A program made the translations under genes and the position numbers. 64,000 bases of DNA, from contig JAANBB010000124.1 in the NCBI GenBank assembly GCA_014621425.1, positions 31,170 to 95,169 of the forward strand, in the 5' to 3' direction. Every line of letters starts with the position of its first letter. Position 1 is the first letter of the stretch. Positions 34,548-45,988 of the stretch are shown one piece after another. Source of the stretch: Cylindrodendrum hubeiense (lineage: Eukaryota; Ascomycota; Sordariomycetes; Hypocreales; Nectriaceae). The notes below the pieces were generated by a model, which made no database searches, had not been told where the DNA came from, and was given only the letters and a program-made list of their open reading frames with translations.

Positions 34548-35605
34548 GATTTTGATGTCATCTTCAGCGTATACTCGTTCGCTTCCTTCAAGTTGAGTCG
34601 TAGCTTTATTTCGGTCCCTTTGTCGAGCTTCCACAGCGGATACTTATTGATTGTCCCTGACATTGAATTCTTCATCACGCCAGTGTAAAGATCTAGATGC
34701 ACCAAAAAGCCCCCACAGCCTTAACCTCATCCAGCCCAGATCAAGGTTTGAAGCAGACGCATGGGTCAGGTACATATGGCAACTTTAGCGCGTGATTCGA
34801 TAATTTGGTTAAAAAGGCCTGTCACGAACCGCCCTCACTGTGGAGATTACAATGGCGTTACCACGAGAGAGATTACTTGCATAGAAGTCTTCTATCTAAT
34901 CAGAGGCCGAAGGAATGGGCAGAAAATTGTGCCGTATTTGTAAAGCGCATTATGATCCCACGCCCCGATAGCCTGAGTCCGTAGAGAACACCTGTGGACA
35001 CCGGGCGATCACCTAAATCTGCTGCCAACGTATGTGTTCGTAAGTGGGATTTTGCAGGATACCTCAAACCCACGTATGCAGAATTCATGTGGCATTCTTA
35101 TCGGTGTGGATCGGCAGTGTGTAGCAACGACTGCCGACCAGTCAACCAACCATCACGCCCGTGATGAAAACCCAATGATAACAAAGGATTCTCCCCCCAA
35201 AGGCCATCGACCAGATTGCGTGCGTTCTATTGGAAAGGCTCCAGTCAATGTGCATGTCAGCAGCTCGGATGATGGAGGGTTGGATTGTGTTGATTGGCTT
35301 GATACTGCCGCCTCACTTTCGCCCGACAGTGTCCGGCGTGAGGGGTGCAGGGAGCCAAAAGTACGCGACCATGACCAAGAGAACTGATCAAAAGAACCGG
35401 CCCGTCATTTTTCCTTTGCTCCATGGGAAATCAGCCGCATTCTGCTTACAACCTTCAGCCCTTAAATATGCCAGCCTGATTCCCAGGAAAAAAGGCTGGC
35501 CCAATCCAACTTCTACACCTTTTCTGCCCGACGGGTCTCATTTCCCTGAATTCTACCTTGCGTTGCTTCCTTACACAATCTACGTAAACTTAGTTCCCCG
35601 TCACC
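34548..35605. other. Gene-free stretch
   Basis: About 1 kb without a supported gene. The last 100 bp before 35606 are pyrimidine-rich, as is common just upstream of fungal start codons. Confidence 0.35.
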
Positions 35606-38600
35606 ATGTCTGTCAACTGGGATGTCTGCCAATCCGACGTCATCAGGCTGTATATCAATGGGAACAAAACTGCCGACGAGACAATTGAATATCTCAATCA
35701 CAAACATGGAGCCAACATCACGTATGTCTTATTCCAATTCGAATCGCTTGTTCTCACATCCAAAATAGTATCAGGAAGTTTAAATTGAAGTTTGGGAACT
35801 TGAAAAAAGTCCAAGCTAAAGAGTGGCGAGCTATTTTCCAGGAGATTCGAAAGTTGAAAACCCGGGGAAAGATTCCGAAGTTTTCTTGTATGGCCGACGA
35901 CTCGCAAAGAGCCGTATCGAAAGGGCTAGGCGAAGATACGACAAGAGCACCACTGAACATGAGAATTTGTCCATCACATGCATGTCATCCTCTGCTTCGT
36001 TATTAGAGGCCATTCCTTTGGCTAATGGATAAGAACAGTGGATAAAAACCGTCTCGATGTCAGGATTCTTGCCCCACAGAGTCTGGAAACCACTATCGAG
36101 GTAGGCTTTAATGCCGAGGAAATCGACACGGAGCATGATGGAATCTCAAGAAGCCCTGATGCGGATACGTCATCTGCACTTATACCCCGTGCGGAGCAGC
36201 GTGCTATACGGATGTCTAGAGGAGAAAGTCAAACACTTGAAAACCATGAAGCCAATTCATTCCAGATTTCAGCAGACTACCGGTTCTTCGGCAATCATGA
36301 CATTGACCAAATGGACTATGATTTTACCACCCCTCGATTGGATTTGGAATCGAGGGCCAATTCCGTAAAGAGTGTTGGCCTTGATCCTCATAACATAACA
36401 GATATCCGAGACCAAGGGTTTATGTCTTATTTTTTGCAAGGCACAACTGCACCTTTAAATACGATCGGTTTAATCTCCGAGGTCGATCAGCAAAGCTTGG
36501 CTCCTCAAATGCAATTTACTTGTCCGTTCACAAATTTCTCTAATGCAATCGATCCGTCAGCATCTACTTGTACCGGGGGCTTTTTAAAATTGCGCTTGCA
36601 GTCGTTCTGGGATTCAGAAGGTATTAAGCAACCTGGGGAAAATCGTTACGTGATTTCGTGCTGATAGTCATATAGTGGTCTTGGATGTATTTCCCGAGCT
36701 ACAGTATCGCGACATCTTTCAAGCAACAAATAGCCTCCAAACAAATGACCCGGAAATGTTAGAAAAGTCGGGATGGGCTTCATCGCACCTAATCCGCGCA
36801 GATCTGGCGCTGGATGTCATACAGCCCACTGCACGCCTTGTCGAAGATATCATTGGCGACTTAACTACAACTACACGGCTAAACCACGAAGTACCGCAAT
36901 ACATGAATATGGACCAGAAGTCCATCTACCGAATATTGACGGTTGTGGTATATCTCGTCTCCAACAACAGTCTACCTGACATTGGAGTCACAAATCTTAT
37001 GCACTGGGTTATCTCTTGCGGGTATATTGAAAACCTAATAAGTTTTCTGGCACAGTATTCGTCTAAAATACGCGACTTTCGTTCCTTGATACTCAAAATT
37101 GTGCGATTGAGTTGTGATGCTGAGCGCAGAGAGTACAATCAGGTCGGTCCGATGAACTTGTTCAAGACGCGACCCAAAGAGTATTTTAATTTGCTCCTCG
37201 CATTAGATAAAAGGGTACTATTGAGCTCTTTGGGTGTTGACTTGCTGGTCTGTGCAGCAGATTCTGATCATTTGCGTGGTGTTAAATGGCTTGTTGATGG
37301 AGGGGTAGATGTCAATGGAGAACACAGTCAGCCTTTGTCAATGTCTCATTCAGTTGAGCTATGGACACCATTGGGCCGGGCTGTAGTCAATGGGTCCATT
37401 GAATTGATCGAATATCTCATTGAATCTGGCGCAAACGTTGACGAACACACGCGGCATGGAATCAACAAGGACGGCACAACTGCACTTGCGGTGGCCGCAG
37501 AGTGCGGGAGAATCGACGCAGTTAGGGTTTTGTTGGAAAGGGTGGCAAAAGTCAGCTTCCACTCCGCAAAGTTGAAGAAAATTAAGGCGAAATCACCGGA
37601 AATCTATCAGTTGCTTCTGGAAAAGGCAGAAGTTGATCAAGTTCAATCTTGTTTGCTGGTTGACGCAGCAGAGGGTGGCAAGGAAACTCTGGCAACGTTT
37701 CTTGGGGATCGCAACATCGTCGAAACCGAAGTGCTCGAGCGTGGATTGTGTGATGCTGTTATGAACGGCTACGTTCGAGCTTCGAGGACCTTGTTGTCTC
37801 GTGGAGTGGATCCCAACGCCCGAAAGTACCGCATGATGCAACAAGTTGTTAATCACATTGCTCAATCTAACGACGAACCAAACAACAATGCTTCGGACGA
37901 CAAGAGCAGCGATAATATGTCCGACGACCATTCCGACGGAGATGCATCTGAAAACGAATCCGATGAAAGTGCATCAGAAAGTGAGTCGGATGATGAATCC
38001 GCTGAGGACGAACTGGACGAAAGGCGATTCGATGAAACCAACTTGCTGCTTGAAACATTGAAACAAATATGGGAACAAGAAGACTACGAAAGTTACGAAG
38101 ATTCAGACGCAAAATGCATCGCCTACCTCCTGGTGAAGTTCGGAGCGCGATTTAGCATCAAGGTATTGAAGCGAAATCGGATACATGTGGACTTCGACTT
38201 TTGCCACATTCTCGCGAATGCGGGGTACGATGTATCCAAAATTGGGTTAGCTCCGTTGTGTTATTTTGCCGCCCAGAGAGGGGAGCTTGGCAAATGCAGT
38301 GCCCTGCTTGACATGGGTGTGCCAATTGATGCCTACGGACCGTATAGGTTGAGCAGTCTACAGGCCGCAGCAAATAGATGCCATCTTACTATCGTGCAGT
38401 ATCTGCTGGATCGGGGCGCAGATGTCAACCTCCCCGCACACAAAAACGCGGACGCACAGCTCTCCAGGCCGCAGCACGTGGAGGGAATCTTACTCTCGTG
38501 CAGTATCTACTGGATCGGGGCGCAGATGTCAACCTCCCCGCACACAAAAAACGCGGACGCACAGCTCTCCAGGCCGCAGCTGAGAGCGGCCACTTGGGCA

Positions 38601-39565
38601 CTGTCGACTGCTTGCTTGACGCTGGGGCTGACATAACAGCACCTCCTGCTAAAAAAGGGGGCAGGACGCTTCTGGAAGCTGCAGCTAAAGGCGACCCAAC
38701 GATCATTTTCAAAAAACTGTTAACCCTTGGGGCTCCAGTCAATCGTCTCAATGACGCAGACGGCTGCGTTTTGCATAACCTTATTCGGGGACGTGACATG
38801 GATTCCCTCAAACTGGCACTGCGAGCGGGGGCAAGAATTGAAGACCGCTTTGTCGAAGACATAGGCGGATATGTCATGGAGGCAATGACACCACTGCAGG
38901 TCGCCGCGCGTCGGCTCAATGAAGAAGCGATCCACTTACTTCTTCACTACAGGGCTGACGTCAATGCTCCCGCTGCCGCCGATGGCGGACGCACTGCTCT
39001 TCAGCATGCATTGTCTCCAACATCATCAAATTTCGAGTTTAAAACGCAACTCAACATTGTCAAACTTCTCTTAGACAACCAAGCGGAAATCAATGCCCCG
39101 GCGAGCCCCAGCTTTGGTCGTACTGCTCTACAGGCGGCTTCATCAGATGAACTCTCTAACCCTGACCTCGTCAAATTGCTTTTAGAGAACGGAGCAATTG
39201 CCGATGACGAGCCGGCAAATGAAGGTGGAATTACGGCCCTCCAAGGTGCTGCAATCCGCGGGGAGCTACGGATTGCGCGCATGCTACTCGATCACGGGGC
39301 CAAAGTCAACGCACCTGCATCCCCAGAGAAGGGCCGTACGGCTATTGAGGGTGCGGCCGAGCATGGGCGGTTGGAAATGGTACGCTTGCTACTTCAGAGG
39401 GGTGCTAAGCCGGATCTAGTCAAGGGATTCTCGGGGGCTATTACGATGGCTGAAAAGGAAGGCCATTGGGGGATCGCGGATCTGTTGAAGGAGATTGAAG
39501 ACACATCCGAGCCTCTTCCTCCACCATTTAGTAGCTCGTCAGCTTGGGCCCTCGACTTCGCATAG
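35606..39565 (+). CDS. Clr5-domain ankyrin-repeat protein with two single-base frame breaks
   Basis: The N-terminus MSVNWDVCQSDVIRLYINGNKT continues, after an intron ending near 35769, into IRKFKLKFGNL, the Clr5 domain (PF14420). A linker follows (DKNRLDVRI..., 36038 on), then a 55-nt intron at 36621-36675 that removes a stop and gives DSEVVLDVFPELQYRD. From about 37200 come ankyrin repeats such as TPLGRAVVNGSIELIEYLIESGA, then a very acidic Ser/Asp/Glu stretch (about 37870-38030), and a second ankyrin block to the stop at 39565, with RTALQAAA/LLLDRGADV repeats. Two single-base losses interrupt it: one near 35870 (before FLYGRRLAKSR) and one in an A-run at 38442-38446. Clr5-ankyrin proteins are common near HET genes; their role is not established. 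Total about 1,200 aa if restored. Confidence 0.75.
38385..38579 (+). repeat. Near-identical tandem ankyrin unit
   Basis: A unit of 104 bp starting at 38385 is followed at 38489 by a copy with only two or three substitutions over its first 90 bp. The first copy has five A at 38442-38446; the second has six at 38546-38551. That one-base difference alone shifts the reading frame. Confidence 0.85.
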
Positions 39566-40403
39566 CAGGACCTAGGAACAACGTGTATTTCCTACCCTTT
39601 ATCCTCATGGAGACCAGATGAGTGCGAGGTACGCCCAAAGCTCACAACAAAGTCGCAACATTGGTCAACATGGCATGCCAATTCCGCGCACGTCTTAGCA
39701 ATGAGTACGAGTCCAAGTTTTCTCTTAGATTGTCGGAAATAAAATACCTTGGGTTGCGGCCGGGGCACAGGCCCATGCCATGTGTCTAGGCATATTTTGG
39801 AGCTGCTACTCAAATACACATTAGGTTCATGGAATAGTAGCAAAGTATATGATTGGAGTTCTCAGTGCGTGGGAACAAAAATAATAGCTTGTTTGATCAA
39901 GTTTTGAGGAACTATCATCAATACTACTACTATGTAGTTGCACCCCGGAGTTCAAATATCTACTGGCACTCCCTCCCCTCAAGCGAATGGTAATCGATGC
40001 CCAATTCTCCAGTAGGCGAAATAGAATATTCAACGTGAAAAGAGAGAGCATCGGCTGTTGGGTGTTGAAGAAACAGGCGATGCCGCCCTGTAGATCAAGG
40101 GCCCACAGCTCAGACTCATCTGATTCCCACTCAAGCCCACCAAAGATTGGACAATAAACAACAACAAAAAGAACATTCAACAGCGAGGATTCCCCGGTCG
40201 TCACCGACCCGAGTGAGAATTCGCCGCTTCTCCGCTTGAATAGGGGAGAGCGGACGGGGTCCCGTATTTTGTAAGAGCTATGGTCGTATGTATCAGATTT
40301 GTTGCAAACACGGCTTCTAAACCTTGACAAATGTAGTGCAATGTTTGGTAGTATAACCTACTACTCTAACTTGAAACTTCAATCCTATTTGCAAGGAAAA
40401 CTG
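39566..40403. other. Gene-free stretch
   Basis: Lies between two converging genes. A minus-strand open frame at 39827-40330 (167 codons) has no family signal and odd composition; I do not support it as a gene. Confidence 0.35.
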
Positions 40404-42236
40404 CTAATCATCATCTATACTTAACTGGGACATCATCTTCTCCAACACACCGATGATATTCTCACTGATCGCCTCTTGGAGACGTGGCTTCGTTAGGTCT
40501 GATCCATAGCCAAAGTCACAGCGGAGGCACTTTTGTGTGATATCCCGATATCGTGGGCCAAGCATCCACGACGGCGTCCTCGCCATCTTGCGGACTTTCA
40601 TAACATCACCTGGCTCAATCTCAACCATACGATCAATCTGTAGCAACGCAACGCCCAGGCTGTGGAGAGTCATGTTGTCAATTCCACAGATTGTGAGCTC
40701 GTCCTCGGTCACTTGGGGAGCGTTTTGGATACCTTCCATGGCGCCCAGTTGCCGTCGAGCTACCTCAGTACTGACGTGTAGCGTTCGGAGTGTCTGAGAG
40801 GTTTCTTCTCCGTCGCTATAAAACAACGAAAAGTCTTGCAGTCTCCAATACTCTCTCAACCAAGGCGTGGAGTGAAATTTTAGGACTGTGGACGCCAAAG
40901 CCCGTGCTACTCTGAGTTTATCCGCGAAGGTGAACTGCCACTCATTCGGCTTCATGACTATTTCGTCAATCCTAGTCGTCTCATGTTCGGTAGATGGAAG
41001 TGAATTGGGACCACAGAATCTACCCTTGGCTGGATAAAATGTATGTCGAAAGTGCTTTTCTGACAATCCATCCAAGTGCCCCATGCAGGTTGGTTCACAC
41101 GAGCTTCGTAAATGTGAGTATTCTTGAGTTAGCACCGTACAAATGTCGTTGGATTTGCTGAGATCACTGGAAATATGACATGCGGATTGTTTTGTGCGGG
41201 TGGCGACGGGAACTGTCATGGTAGAGGAGCGAGCTGAGCTGGTGCTAGACTCTGCAAACATTACGACCTTTGCCCGTTTTCGAACCACATCAAAGCAATC
41301 GTCCGTAGAAGGCATCGGCTGATGGAGTCTTGTCGGTTGCGCGAGCTCTAGTTTCTGCGACCGCACCTCAAGCTCGACGAGAGTGGAACGAGTCAGGCTC
41401 GGGGAACGAGCCTGACAAAGAATGGCCACGTACAACAGGACCTCGCCTTCAATCTCACCAGTGTCGACGAACACCTTCAAAGCGTGATTCACATGTTCTG
41501 GCTGACAGCACTTCCACTTATCCACCAGGGTGAGGTAAAGCGCCTTCGATGCTTGTTGGACTAAGCCACGGTTGGGCCAGCTGCCAGGGGCACGACGCTT
41601 GAGCCCAGGTGGGGCATGAAGACCTGACGCTGTCTGTCGGAGTTGGGTGATTTGTTCTCGAAGATGCTTGAGTTCCCCATTGCGGCTCTTCAGATCCTCA
41701 ATGGACTGATCGTATTCACTGGCGTTGAATGTCACCGTGACCCTGTCTTGAACTCTCTTGATGGTATCTTTAATCCGTTCGTTCTAATCATTTTTGTCAG
41801 CCGACACCCGGTATTGTAACCTGATGCGAGAAATCACCCTTTGCCGATGTCTGTTTAGCACGTCAAAGCAATTGAGACGACTGTCGAATTTTTCAATACT
41901 GTCGCAGATTTCTTGAACCAGATCAAGGCAGGCATCCCCATTATCTCCTAATTGAGCTTGTAGGGCTCGATCAAGGTGCGAATCGTTCCATTTGTCGTGT
42001 TTCGTGTCCAACATGATTGTCGGAATTGTGTCCTCGTCCTCGCTAACGAGTTGCAGTAAAATCTTGCATTCATTGGCAAACGTTTGGCGCTGCAATCTTA
42101 GCCTCTTTCGTACCCTTTCAACTTTGGAGGAGTAGTGCCGGAAAAGCTTCAACTTGGAGGAAACTTGACGATACGACTCGATGGCGACCCCGATGAGGGG
42201 CACGACACCGAGGGCGCCCAGGGCAAGCTCTGCCAT
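40404..42236 (-). CDS. DUF7580-type protein
   Basis: Two exons (41838-42236, 40404-41783) give 592 aa. The TAG at 41784-41786 lies inside a 54-nt intron (41784-41837, GTGATT donor, CGGCTGAC branch) and is therefore not a lesion. The N-terminus MAELALGALGVVPLIGVAIESYRQV and the following charged helices (RLRLQRQTFANECKILLQ) are typical of fungal proteins with a HeLo-like lead. The second half has FADKLRVARALASTVLKFHSTPWL and GPRYRDITQKCLRCDFG, the DUF7580 core, which has a kinase-like layout. Such proteins are often found with HET and NLR genes; a role in signalling or programmed death is inference. It is divergent from the APSES-Rsc7 gene with 358 bp between start codons. Confidence 0.8.
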
Positions 42237-42594
42237 AGCGACAGCTAGAAGCCCGATTCTGAGAGGATAGACGAGAAAGAGGTGTGGTGGTTAGGTGAGA
42301 GAAGGGCAGCGTACAGCCTCACAGATTTCACTGAGGGCTGTGTTGTCAGTGTCAGCCTCAGATGCAAAGGATCACGTGGCTGTGCTGCAGCATACCCCGG
42401 CAATAATTGTGCGTTCTCGGCGACAAGGCTCTCAGCAAATTTGCCTCGTCATCCTCATGCTCTGCCTTGGGCGCCACACAACCCGGAACGTCTGGACTCC
42501 GATCTGTAGAGAATGGGAACGATCAAACCCGATCATCATACGCTTGGACAACCATCGCAAGCTTGACGATTCCCAGCTCTAACAGACAGTCTCG
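42237..42594. promoter_or_regulatory. Divergent promoter region
   Basis: 358 bp between the starts of the DUF7580 gene and the APSES-Rsc7 gene. It must serve both. I see no strong TATA box or known operator. Confidence 0.4.
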
Positions 42595-45500
42595 ATGGAT
42601 GAAGGCGCGGCAAATCAGCACATGTCAGCGGGGCAGGTTCGTCCTCCCCCACCCTCACCAGTAGGGCTCCGTGGACGGTCAATAGGCTCTCCCCCAGACT
42701 CTCCCCATGCTGTCGCTGCGGGCGTAATCAATCAAAATTCTCAAATGCAACATCCTCTGTCACAATCGGATCCTGCCGAGTACAAGGGCGCTCTCCTTCC
42801 CGCTGCCCCATCCGTGGACGGCGAGCATGGCTATATCTATGGCCCCAAGTCCGTCCCAGCCGCTCCTAGTTTAGTATCGAAGCCCTTGGGTAGCCAGAAT
42901 GTGCTTCCTCTGCCGGGTGATAGCATCCACGGCACCATACAAAGTGATGGTCAAGGTTTTGATACTACCGGCCAGCAACCCTCACGGGGAATGAACCCTC
43001 ATATCACAGCTACGCTGTGGGAGGATGAGGGTACTTTGGTTTTTCAGGTTGAGGCTAGAGGGATCTGTGTTGCGCGACGTGAAGGTAGGGATTACTGGCG
43101 ATGATGCTTCCCACCGACTTCGGCTAACTTGGGATTGCAGATAACCGTATGATCAACGGAACAAAACTTTTAAATGTAGCCGGTATAACTCGTACTCATC
43201 GGGATGCTGTTTTGAAGAGTGAAAAAGCTCGTCATGTCGTCAAGATTGGTCCTATGCATTTGAAAGGTGTCTGGTCTGTCTCTTTCTACATTCAATACTC
43301 TGAGTAGGTGACTGAAATAAACTAGGATACCTTACAACAGAGCTCTCGATTTTGCCAATACGGAGAAAATCACACCTATTCTCTATCCCTTGTTCGTCCA
43401 TGATATTGGAGCTCTACTCTATCTGCCAAACCAAAGCCAAAACATTCAGATAAAAGGTGATACTGAGGGCCGCATGGAAGGAGAGAACCGTATGGGAAAG
43501 TCTGTATCATCTGCACCTCCCTTGATAACCTTACCTAGTCTTCGTCTTGATCCGCCTTCTTCTAGTGTCATTTCCAAGATTCAAAATCTGACACGCACAG
43601 AGCCCCAAGATGGATCACTTCGGATTCATGAATCGGAAAAGGACGATGTGGCACCGGAAAGCAATGTCCTTAGTCGACTGAGTGCTGAATGCCTCGACAC
43701 TTTTAGAGCATTGATAAAAGCTGCAAAGAGTAGTCTATCTAGAACTGACTTGACCAAATTGAAGCGGGGTCGCGAGTTACTTGTTCTCTGGGTGAACGGC
43801 TACGATGTGCTTGAAGGTGACTTGGACAAGAGGCTAGAGAGGTCCAAGACACTAAAACGTACAATTATACGACTGCTGGCCGGCATCGCAAATACTTTGA
43901 TGGATAGTTTGTCCGGCCCTATGTCTCTCTAAGAAATAATTTCTGATTTCATTCTAGGACTTCTTCCGCAACTCAATCTCGACAAAAATGACATTCACGT
44001 GGGGCGACTTAAAAGTCTTGTTGCAGAGGCCTTGTCTACATCGCAGCCAAACGATCATGCTTATGAGGACGAAGACAGTGATAGCGATTCGTCCTCCATC
44101 TTTCAATCATCTGATATCAGTGAGATACTCGAAGATCTCACAAATGATACCCAATGCCTGATGGATTTGGACTCCCTCCTCCCAGTGCCGGCTATCTTAA
44201 CACAATCGAAATCGGAAAAACGAGAACAGACGGAGCATTCGCAGAACACCAATGAACTCGAATCAAAAATCGCATCTTCCTCAAATAGATATAAGGATCT
44301 GGATGGAAATATTCGCGCTCTCGATAGAGCTCAGCTAGAGACCCCTCGTCGTCTTCACCAGTCAGAGGAAACAAATGTATCCGATGTTAGTGACGACGCT
44401 GTACGCATCGCAGCCCCTAATGAAGATGGGACAGTCTTTCATAATTATGCGACTGAAGGATATGCCCAGAAGAGTATCAAACATGAAGACGCAGGCATAT
44501 CCCACAGAAAGTATGAGCATCAATCAGTGCGCAATCCGGGTTTATCGGCAGAGCCCTGGAAAAGTGTCACAGACGCACCGGCTTCTGATGGCATGGATGC
44601 AGCATACCTAAGCAAGGCATGGCAGGGTGTCGCTGCTGATAATATGCCAGCCCAGGCGACGCTGCCACCTAAGACCACTCCGACCAAGTCGGCGCTGAAA
44701 GCCCTCCCGACCGTCCGAGACCATACGACTGATCAGATCAACTCAGCCGGCGATGAATACCTGCCACGTGAGGCCGACGAGTTTGGCGAAAAGAAGGTGG
44801 GAGCCAATGGCACGCTCCAGGGCGGTCGCGAGTACAAGTGCAGGACCTTTTTGGTTCCGAACCGAGGCGACAAGCTCTTCATGCTCGCCACCGAATGCGC
44901 CAGGGTGCTGAACTATCGAGACTCATATCTATTATTTGAGAAGAACAAATCCTTACTCAAGATTATTGCCAGCGTGGCCGAGAAGGACGATCTCATCCAG
45001 CAGGAGATCATCCCATTTTCTTACCGTTCCAGGCTAATCGCAATCGTTGCCGCGCGGTCTATGTTCCGACAGTTTGGTAGCCGTGTCATTATGAATGGCC
45101 GAAGAGTCCGGGACGACTACTGGGAAACAAACGCCAGAAAACGGGGCTTCACTGAGGCCGATATTGCCGGAGAGAAGCGACCCGGCGCCACCGAGGCCAG
45201 AAAAGCAGCCGAAGCTGCTCACAATAATATCCTGCTGGCTGGTCCGTATCCACAGACCGACTCTAGCAAATACCCCGGATTGCCATCGTCGTCGTTCACT
45301 AGCCCGTACTCACAAGTCCCCTATGGCTCTCCCGGATCTTCATTGTTTCCTGGCTTCTCGCAGTCGCACATTGCTCGACCAGGTATGATCGGAACCCCGC
45401 CTGGAAGCACGACAAGTCTGCCTGGATTGGCTCCTGGATCGGACCCCAGTGACTCTCAGCTGCATGACAACTCCGGAATTCCTAAGGGAGGACCCCGCCA

Positions 45501-45606
45501 GGAGGTACCTGGCCTTGCTAAACAAGACCCGCCCCGGCCCTCGCCTTTCAGCGAACTCAACCCCGAGGCCAACGACGCCACTGAGTCAAGCCGGTCTGTC
45601 AACTAG
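42595..45606 (+). CDS. APSES DNA-binding domain fused to an Rsc7/Swp82-type chromatin-remodeller domain
   Basis: Four exons (42595-43084, 43141-43273, 43326-43906, 43958-45606) give 950 aa with every phase in agreement. Residues about 133-243 are an APSES (KilA-N-like) domain close to Stu[60 protein letters not shown] and [14 protein letters not shown]. Residues about 325-415 are a helical domain ([20 protein letters not shown]) of the sort found at the N-terminus of other fungal accessory proteins. An acidic linker follows. Residues about 668-810 match the Rsc7/Swp82 family (PF08624): [68 protein letters not shown]. It should be nuclear. The fusion rests on continuous frames in exons 3 and 4 and one 51-nt intron. 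Confidence 0.8.
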
Positions 45607-45988
45607 CTGCGGGAGATGCACAACGATTACTTCCAGGGAATTTGGCAACGACCTCATAATAGATGAAAACAGATTTATCAGAAAACAGTGAATGACTGGT
45701 TCTATTCTACTTAAATACTTCCGATTTCAAAATTGATCAACTTATTAAGACTTTGACTTTGAGCATTTTAAAACACGTATTTGGTGCTGTGGAAACAACA
45801 AATAATCAGACGCAATACAACGGCATGGGAAATCAGATGCGTCCAGCCTTAGTACTAGAATGAAACCCAACCAAGACCGAGTAACCCTGGTCATTAAATG
45901 CCTCTCACCGACACAACCCCGCACATTGCCACTTCCACCGTCTTGAGGTCGGGTTAGTTAGACAACGGCCGACGACCAAGTATCCGCA

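Noticed and set aside
39827..40330. 167-codon minus-strand open frame
   Set aside because: No motif, no start context, lies between two gene ends; chance frame.
41784..41837. In-frame TAG in the DUF7580 gene
   Set aside because: It is the last three bases of a 54-nt intron with a GCTGAC branch point; the spliced frame is continuous.
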